Part shown: piece by piece, positions 57,022 through 64,000 of the stretch | Numbering within the stretch: position 1 is the stretch's first letter | Layout: each line of letters opens with the position of its first letter | Origin: Boletus sp. NGJ | Taxonomy: Eukaryota; Basidiomycota; Agaricomycetes; Boletales; Boletaceae | Assembly (NCBI GenBank): GCA_019096195.1 | Contig: JAGTXK010000190.1 | Span: 558,001-622,000, forward strand | Length of the DNA: 64,000 nucleotides | Direction of reading: 5' to 3' | Notes under the pieces: generated by a model | The model's database searches: none | Seen by the model: the letters and a program-made list of their open reading frames with translations, nothing else | What the model was told of the DNA's origin: nothing | Program-made: the position numbers and the translations under genes

Positions 57022-58194
57022 ATGCTACCCTTGTTTCTCTCTCTCTTCCTTCTCATTTTTATAGCTTTATGGGCCGCAAAGCCCCTCTTGAAACCTCGCG
57101 TGCGTACGTATAAGCGTGCGGCGCAGATCCGTAGTCTGTTGAATCCGCCCGACGTTTCTCTTGGGAGCCTCCTCCTCGCTCGCGCGGCCCCTAATCAACG
57201 TCTCGTTCATGCGTTTGGTCTCAGTAGCACGTTCGTCAGCGGCGATGCAAAAATTCATAGGTCTTTCACCACGAGGGCCAAGGCGCTCATCGCTGGCACA
57301 GGTGATAAGGAACATACATGGTGGGCGGTGGCACAAAGCGCCGAAGCAACCGCCTACCAATTTCTACCTGTTCAGCAGAACGTCGCATTTGCCACCTATG
57401 TCCAATGCGTCACCTTCGCGATCGTCCTCTCCATCCTTTTCAACACGGATCTCGACACGCTTTGTTACGACGACGTCGTCTATGTCACCGATATCATCAA
57501 TAAGCGCTGGACAGATTCCAAGCTCAAGGACGCCGCCGCGATGCGTCAAGATGATTCCCTGCATCGAATGATCGCCCACATCGACCGATGGATCGCTAAT
57601 CGTGATCAGTATCCCAACCCTTTGAACTTCATTCTTCCAGCCTACGAAACCATGTGGCGAGTTGTTGCGGTGACAGTAGCTTATGCCTACCGTTGCCGCG
57701 ACAACGCACTACACGATGCCGTGATTGGGTTCGGGAGAGACCCCACAGAAGAGCGCTTCCAAGCCTTCGGAGAGGATGGCCAGCAGCCGAGTATGCAGGC
57801 CATCATCTTCGAAGTCCTTCGGCTCCACCCCCCCACCAGACATATCGCGCGTGCATCCGTCGAGTCGGGATCGTGGTTGCACACGTTCATCACACCTGCC
57901 ATCCAGATAGCAGATATCGAGGCGGTTCACTTGTCGGATGACTACGGAGAAAATGCGTGCGCGTTTGACCCAATGCGGTTCCATCCATCACGGATGAGTG
58001 GACGACCGGAGCTGTATTCGTTCGGATATGGGAGGTTGAGGTGCATCGCCGTTGCATGGGCACCCATGGCAGCTGCGGTTATCGCTGCGAAGGTCGTTGG
58101 ACAGATCGAAGAAGCCCATTGTAGTGTAACGATCGGTCGAAAAATCGGGGGACGAAGTGGGTGGGATGGGTGGGTCGTCGGAAAGGAAACCTAG
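57022..58194 (+). CDS. Short intronless cytochrome P450-like protein
   Basis: A single 390-codon exon, against about 500 aa and many introns for most basidiomycete P450s. An N-terminal membrane anchor (LPLFLSLFLLIFIALWAAKP) places it in the ER. I-helix-like PAYETMW (Glu209-Thr210 keep the acid-alcohol pair), K-helix EVLR (264-267), FDPMRF (315-320, the PERF-type motif) and heme loop FGYGRLRC with Cys341 as the thiolate ligand. The Gly usually two after the Cys is Ala. Substrate unknown. Missing length lies mostly in the B-G helices and around the meander. It could be a retro-copied or decayed P450, or a member of a divergent mushroom clade; the open frame and intact key residues favour a working or recently working gene. 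Confidence 0.75.
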   Translation: MLPLFLSLFLLIFIALWAAKPLLKPRVRTYKRAAQIRSLLNPPDVSLGSLLLARAAPNQRLVHAFGLSSTFVSGDAKIHRSFTTRAKALIAGTGDKEHTWWAVAQSAEATAYQFLPVQQNVAFATYVQCVTFAIVLSILFNTDLDTLCYDDVVYVTDIINKRWTDSKLKDAAAMRQDDSLHRMIAHIDRWIANRDQYPNPLNFILPAYETMWRVVAVTVAYAYRCRDNALHDAVIGFGRDPTEERFQAFGEDGQQPSMQAIIFEVLRLHPPTRHIARASVESGSWLHTFITPAIQIADIEAVHLSDDYGENACAFDPMRFHPSRMSGRPELYSFGYGRLRCIAVAWAPMAAAVIAAKVVGQIEEAHCSVTIGRKIGGRSGWDGWVVGKET

Positions 58195-59608
58195 TGATCG
58201 GATCGGTCAATTGTCACGTCGATGGTTGACCGGTCTGACCTCTTACATTGACCAATGATTGGCCAGGACTCAACTTGGAATTACGTCCGACGAATGTAGG
58301 GACGATTGTACGATATTCCGAACTTGCTTACCTCCATGTACAACCTCTTTGACACGCTGTACTTGATGCCACAATTTGTAAATATCTCGACGAACGTTGA
58401 TATTCTCCGAGCACGAGTTTACGGAGGCTTCAAGTCGCTAGTAGGCGTTTGAAGCCTCGGAAGACTATCGATCAGTGATAGTGCGACTTCTGTAAGCGCA
58501 GATGCGCAGATACCTGCAGAGTTACCCGTGTATAGCTTCGCACGGGCCTTCAAGTTGGGGTACTCGATCTTGAGCTCCTTCCTGAACATGAAGCACGACA
58601 CCCTTCGCCGCAAGTGCCATACTCGCTAACGTGTGATTCACCCAATGCAGAACTTAGAATCCGACTCGTCGGACTCGGCGAGCCACGACGTCGGTACTCT
58701 CGATCATCTCCCACGCAATAACATGCGGCCCATCCAGGAGTTGGTCGGACGATACACTAAGTCGGTGGTGGCGAATTCATCTGTAGTGATAGCAAAGTGG
58801 GGAAGCTTGGCCAGAGATGTTGGCCGCCTTGCGTTATCAACTTCGTAACCTATGTCAAGTCAGTGTTGAAATGAACGAGGAAAAACCGTCGGTGTTGGCG
58901 CTAGACAACATCAACCACAGTACGTCCAGATGGAACGAGTGAGGGAAAGCGTACCACGGCGGCATGACAGCCCTTAAGTATGTACGACCGAAGGAATGCT
59001 GATTACAAAGCTGTCGAATGGCATTCGGGCACTTGGAAATCTTGACCATGTTCATCACGGGCTGCGAAGTCGACAAGATACTTGTGCTGAACGCTACGAT
59101 TCAATCTCGCGTCGCAGTACTAGTGTTCCGAGCCTAGAGTGTTCGAAAGGAAAAAGTGGATGTGAGTTGACAAGAAGCACAGACACTCCGAAGATTCTGC
59201 GGGTCATTCGTCCCGCCGGGCCGGAATTTGAAATTTTGAATTCTGCCGGGCCGCAGCGCAGCATTGAAGTCTCTGAAGTGAAGCAAGCTCAGCCACGGGC
59301 AAATCTATCGAGACTCATATGAATGCTGTGAGATTTAGATAACTCAAAGTACTTCATGGTAAATCTCTAAAGCCACGAATCATACCCGGTATCTACATCC
59401 CTCGCATCAAGTCACCTGGATCCATGCGTCCCATCTTCAGTAGCCGTGCCAAAACGCCCGATACACGCCGGTAACTTGAAGGCGATCCAAACGGTACCGT
59501 CGCCTGGTTCTCGCTGATGTGATCCGCTGTGAACGAAACAGCATAAGCGAAAGGAGTGGACGCGCACAGTTACATGTACCCTCCCAGCTGAGGACTCGGA
59601 TGGATTGT
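58195..59608. other. Intergenic, no gene seen
   Basis: 1.4 kb; only short ORFs. GCCGGGCCG occurs twice around an AT-rich centre near 59215-59267. Confidence 0.5.
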
Positions 59609-62217
59609 TCACTTGTTGTGTCTAATAAAACGTGAGCTATCATGACGTGACACCGTTACCAAAAAGACGCACAGGGTCAGCTTTCTTTGGATCTGTATGA
59701 CCTTGTCCGCTACGGGAGGCGTCCTTGTTCGGGTGGCTCTGGTATCTGCTTTAGGCTGTGACACAGGATAAACAACGCCGCCGACAAACAAACTAAACGA
59801 GCAACGAACCTGTTTTGCGGGCTTTTGTTTTACGGGTCTTCCGACCGCTCGCTGACATGGTTCGTCAGACACACCACGCACAATTTGTCTACAGAACAAT
59901 AGAAAACTCACTCGCACACGTTGACCTGCAGCCATGCTCAAAAATCCCTCGTTCGGAGTATTCACTGTGGCTGTGACTGGGATTTGGATCGAAAATTGTT
60001 TAGTCGACTAGACTTTGTAGGAAGTCAATCTGGCAGTTGCGAAGCCTGGTTCTCGTTAGTCCTTTTTAATCTCGCCTGAAGCCACCTTTCGAGCACCGAG
60101 ATGTGCTTAGGTGCATCAGGAGTATCAAAAGGTTTCTTTGGACAAGGCACTATCGAAGGGGTATTAGGAGTCGTGGGTGGAGGATCTAATAACGGCGATA
60201 TAGCATTGTGCGGGTCGAGCGGCAGTACCTCAGCCTCATGGAGATGAGCAGAAGCTGAGGGGACGGCGACTCCAGCAATGTCAACATGAAAGTAGGAGTA
60301 CAGTGAAATCTGCACAAACCTCGTCATTAGTCAAATACGGGTGCAGGGGTACTAGACGGCAACTCGATCTTACACCGTCATGAAAACCAGTACCGAAAGG
60401 GAAAGGGTCAAACTCCTACCTCGAGTAAATCATCATTACTGACGTCGTTGTGGTTCTCAGATTTAGGCGGACTTGCTGGCATGGGTTGTTCCTTGTGTAA
60501 GAATGCAGAAGTCAGTGCAAATCTTCAGCAACAGGATGACAAGCTCCAACAGGTCCTTTGTTGTCTTGGGCCTCCGAGGTGGAAGGCTGCTCATCTGTAC
60601 ATATTTCTAAGTCGGGGTCTTCTTGAGAAGGTGCCCAAAACAAGGAAAGGTAATAATGTACTCCTTATCCAACAAGTCAACAAGAGCAGAATGCTTACAT
60701 GGAATGGGCCATGTGAGTCTGGAGGATTTCACTGAGGTTATGAATCATGATTTTCCCATCATATCCCCAAGTCACAACATAGCTGTAATCTGCGGAGAGA
60801 GCAATGGACCGTAACTTCTGACTGTCCTCGATGACCGGGCCAATCCTAACAAGTGTTAAAGTGTTCCAAAACGAGATGGAGTGTGGTGCAAAGGTAGCAA
60901 GAAACTTCCCATTGGTAGCTAGAGTGATACACCGTTGGAGTCCGAGTCGTCGCCAGTGTGCGAACTGTGAACCTGCGATTCAGCCAGTAAGGATCCAGTG
61001 GATAACTCGAGAACCTTGACTATATTATTGCGAGATGCAGTAAAAATTTGCTGCCCACCGGTCGACCATCCAAGAGCAGTGAGTGGGCGGGAATGATAAT
61101 TCAGGTCGGCCTTGACGGTGACGAGTTGGTCGCCATTCGGGGAGAATTTAACACCTGCGACGTCGTGGTCATGTTGAAGTGGGTCAACTAATCTCTCGCC
61201 AGTGAAGATGTTCCAGATACTCACTATGCTATCGTCACTGCCTGCGGCAAACCTGGTGGCGTTCGGTGAGATGTCAACCGCAGCCACGTTTTCTGTGCTG
61301 TCCACTCGATGGCCTTTTCCAGGGTTTGTGCATCCCAAACGCTTGCCCCCTCTATAGTCCCACACACTACCCACTTCTGGTCCCTTGACACAGAAATGAC
61401 ACCCAAGTTCATTCCCAATCGCTTTGCCACCACTTGACCATCTGCCACTCGCCATCGTCGAATCTCATCCGAACTCCCGCTGAATAAATGGATTCTGTCA
61501 GGGTGGAAAGCGACTGCCCACACCGGAGAATTGCGACTGGAGTCAAACACTGTTATACGGTTTTTTTGAATTGTCAGCGTTATACAACCACTCCCGAGAA
61601 CTGCGACATACTGTTCTTCGTTGTCAACATCTTCCCAATGATGCACACCCGTAGGTTTCGCAGTGTCAAGAAACGAAGCGTTGAGGTCGACTCGTGGTAC
61701 GGAAAGGATTGGATTCCAACAAACACGTTTCTCCCGTCTCGGTCACGAAGGCGCCTCGTGTCATTGGCGCTTATTCTTATTTTAAGGAGGCGACCTCGTT
61801 GGGATAACCAGGCAGTCAGTGAACATCACTGAAACACCGCACCGAGTGATATCGCTGTCCAACTTGCAATTGCACGTCGTGTCTCGGCTGACTTGGAGTA
61901 GATCTGTTGCGCACGGAATGTGCAAATAGCTCGTCAAGCCCCAAGAATGGGATCCCGCAACTCACGTCCATCCATCCAAGCAGATCTTCGAGCAGAATGT
62001 CACCACTACGAATTCTGCGCGCTTGGAAAATGGCCGGAATTTCGGACCTTGACAACCAAATGGGCTGCTTTTGCGGGGCAGTCACCTTCTCGACATTTGG
62101 TCCTCCGATTGTGCCAGTTGTCAACAGCTGAGCTGATAGGCAAGCTGTCGCATGTGCTTTCAACCTTGCCGAGGGCTGAAACATGAATTTTGTAACAGGG
62201 TGTTCATTCGTCCACAA
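59609..62217 (-). pseudogene. WD40-repeat protein relic 3
   Basis: Best-preserved of three copies. Minus strand from about 61646: SSRNSPVWAVAFHPDRIHLF, ISVSRDQKWVVCGTIEGASV, then after a one-base frame shift near 61311 NVAAVDISPNATRFAAGSDD, IVSIWNIFTGERLVDPLQHD, VAGVKFSPNGDQLVTV, LTALGWSTGGQQIFTASRNN (about 61060). These are four or more WD40 blades with the usual GH/SPD..WD spacing. Further left, pieces at 60327-60025 (LDPHNAISPLLDPPPTTPNT) and 59965-59609 (RQIVRGVSDEPCQRAVGR) look like a Pro-rich linker and basic tail. No NACHT or kinase domain is visible. Probably the WD40 C-terminal part of a larger mushroom gene; frameshifts make it a relic. Confidence 0.7.
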
Positions 62218-62680
62218 GATACACTGGAGGACAAAGACCTTGCTTGGTCACTGCCGGGGAGATACTCGACCACTACAAAAATCCGTTGAAGAGTAACGGC
62301 GATTTTGCAGACAGTCTGGGACCCCAATATTGGGTGAAACCAACCTAGCATCAATTCTACGGGACCCGCACAGCGAAAATGGGAGGATGATCAGGCAAGA
62401 TTAGACCTGTGTATTAGACCTATACCGGACGTCCTCGTCAGCGGTTGCTTGTTCGTGGGAGGCCGTAGTACAGCCTGCTGAGCTAAAGTAGCTCAAGATC
62501 TGCTTGCAATTGGTCGGGTTTTTTTTGGTAGTACACGAAGGCGGCCAGCGGTGGCTATACACTTTCGTTTCGAGTGTGGTCGCTCTCAGTGCTTGTCATA
62601 ACACCACAACAGTGACAACACCACATACATCGTTCCTTCCCGCCTTTTCCTTTTCACCTTTTCAATATCGTCAAGCCACC
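62218..62680. other. KGD2 upstream region
   Basis: 460 bp between the WD40 relic and KGD2, including pyrimidine-rich CCTTTTCCTTTTCACC just before the start; no ORF. Confidence 0.5.
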
Positions 62681-64000
62681 ATGCTCTCCAAACGTATCGT
62701 TGCCGTCGCACGTAGTCGTGGTGCTTTTGCAAGACATGCTCCGGGTTCCGGCGTGTCCAGGACTTGGTACGGTTTTCCATGTCATACCTCGACTTAACTC
62801 ACTCAACCCTGGTGGCGTCACCAGGCATGCCGCTGCCTCGCATCTAATGCGCGCGCAGTTTCACGCGTCGCATCTCTTGCAAGGTCAGTTCTATGACGTG
62901 AATCCCATCACTTCCCGGACCATGACAGTGGCAAAATGAAACTCTGTAGCTGAGACCGTCAAGGTCCCTCAGATGGCAGAATCCATCTCAGAAGGTACCC
63001 TCAGGTCATGGTCAAAGCAAGTTGGCGATACCGTTGAGGCAGATGAAGAGGTCGCCACTATTGAAACGGACAAGGTACAACCCCGATGGCTCTCAATTCG
63101 TCCATGACTTGGGCTGATGTGTCCTTTATCAAGATTGATGTCACTGTCAACGCATCCGTTGCTGGAACGATTGTCGAGCTCCTCGCAAAGGAAGAGGACA
63201 CTGTCACTGTCGGACAAGAACTCTTCAGAATAGAAGCTGGAGAAGTTGGTACGTGCCTCTCCTCCATACATTGTGTTTAACACATGCTTAATCTCATTCG
63301 TTTAGCTGCAGCTGCACCCAAGGAGAAGGCAGTCGAAGGACCTGCTCAAGCGGAACCTCCAAAGACCGCAGAGCCAGCCCCGCCCCAACAAAAACCTACA
63401 CCACCCCCAGCTCTCTCACAAAAGAGCACTCCAGAGGTCCCCAAAGAACCCAAGGCAGTCAAGCAGGAATCGAAACCTGAGGTTGCTGCGCCATCTAGGG
63501 TGCCGGGCAGCCGCAATGAGACCAGGGTACGCTATCATTCCCCCCCTTTCGTGCCGGTTCGGTCCTTTGACCGCTACTTAGGTGAAAATGAATCGTATGC
63601 GTTTACGCATCGCCGAACGCCTCAAGGAGTCTCAAAATGCTGCCGCTTCCTTGACTACCTTCAACGAAATCGATATGTCCTCCCTCATGGATATGCGCAA
63701 GAGGTACAAGGATGATATACTCAAGGATCATGACGTCAAGCTCGGTTTCATGAGCGCTTTCGCTCGTGCCTGTACCCTTGCATTGCAAGAAATTCCTGCT
63801 GCCAACGCGTCTATCGAGGGCGATGAGATTGTTTACCACGAGTTTGTGGACCTCAGCGTTGCTGTCGCAACCCCCAAAGGCTTGGTTACGCCTGTCGTCA
63901 GGAATGCGGAAGCAATGAATTTCCTCGCGATTGAGAAAGAGATTGCCTCTCTTGGAAAGAAGGTGTGTTAATTTTTTCTCCCGATCTAGCTTGTTCACTT
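62681..64000 (+). CDS. KGD2: Dihydrolipoamide succinyltransferase (2-oxoglutarate dehydrogenase E2), 5' part
   Basis: Start in perfect GCCACCATG context. Exons 62681-62766, 62825-62883, 62950-63074, 63134-63248, 63306-63526, 63582-63962, then an intron runs to the edge. Order: Arg-rich mitochondrial presequence ([20 protein letters not shown]), lipoyl domain ([15 protein letters not shown] ... VATIETDK, the Lys is the lipoylation site, at the exon 3 end; [16 protein letters not shown] follows), a Pro/Ala/Lys-rich linker ([18 protein letters not shown]), and the start of the acyltransferase domain ([80 protein letters not shown]). There is no peripheral subunit-binding domain between linker and catalytic domain, as expected of KGD2 and unlike pyruvate dehydrogenase E2. 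It transfers succinyl groups to CoA in the TCA cycle, in the mitochondrial matrix. Confidence 0.95.

Noticed and set aside
62681-64000. Pyruvate dehydrogenase E2 or E3-binding protein instead of KGD2
   Set aside because: No peripheral subunit-binding domain between the single lipoyl domain and the catalytic domain, and the [20 protein letters not shown] start is typical of succinyltransferase.

Overview
The window looks like basidiomycete (Agaricomycete-type) nuclear DNA. Host genes are split by many 49-60 nt introns with GT...AG ends. Recognisable eukaryotic housekeeping genes are present (2-oxoglutarate dehydrogenase E2, p24 cargo receptor, GRAB/GRIP-type golgin). The repeats are those typical of mushrooms: a KDZ-associated CxC1-like gene, Tc1/mariner, chromodomain Ty3/Gypsy elements and WD40 relics. 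There is no rRNA, CRISPR array or convincing tRNA. Every call is from reading the sequence; no database was searched.

Layout. 1-11 kb is AT-richer accessory DNA: a CxC1-like gene running off the left edge, a basidiomycete multi-copy gene of unknown function (minus strand) split by a young Tc1/mariner element, a 346-bp-arm palindromic element, arrays of an 11-bp motif in opposite orientation on the two sides, and a second decayed multi-exon unknown gene. 10.7-25.8 kb holds minisatellites around a nest of LTR elements: chromovirus A (11219-24637) sits in a tandem repeat and contains chromovirus B (14525-21681); both have clean 5-bp target duplications. 26.2-31.3 kb has two WD40 relics around two small host genes. 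32.1-37.7 kb is a divergent host pair: a disordered hypothetical protein and a large HECT_2 (UBE3D-like) protein. 38.2-51.7 kb is a second nest: element D (minus strand) split by element C (41041-48349) and by a solo A-family LTR, ending in rearranged D LTRs. 52.2-53.3 kb is an odd inverted element built of short iterated motifs. 54.0-64.0 kb carries a Rud3-like golgin, a short intronless P450, a third WD40 relic and the 5' part of KGD2 running off the right edge.

The genes do not form a pathway. The main stories are transposon biology. First, the three elements whose 5' end is present (A, B, C) all show Tf1-type self-priming complementarity. Second, A and B share a leader with two hairpins whose stems differ by compensatory base pairs. 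Third, C and D carry an extra zinc-knuckle ORF after the integrase. Fourth, repeat copies differ almost only by transitions, largely at CpG, pointing to methylation- or RIP-like decay.
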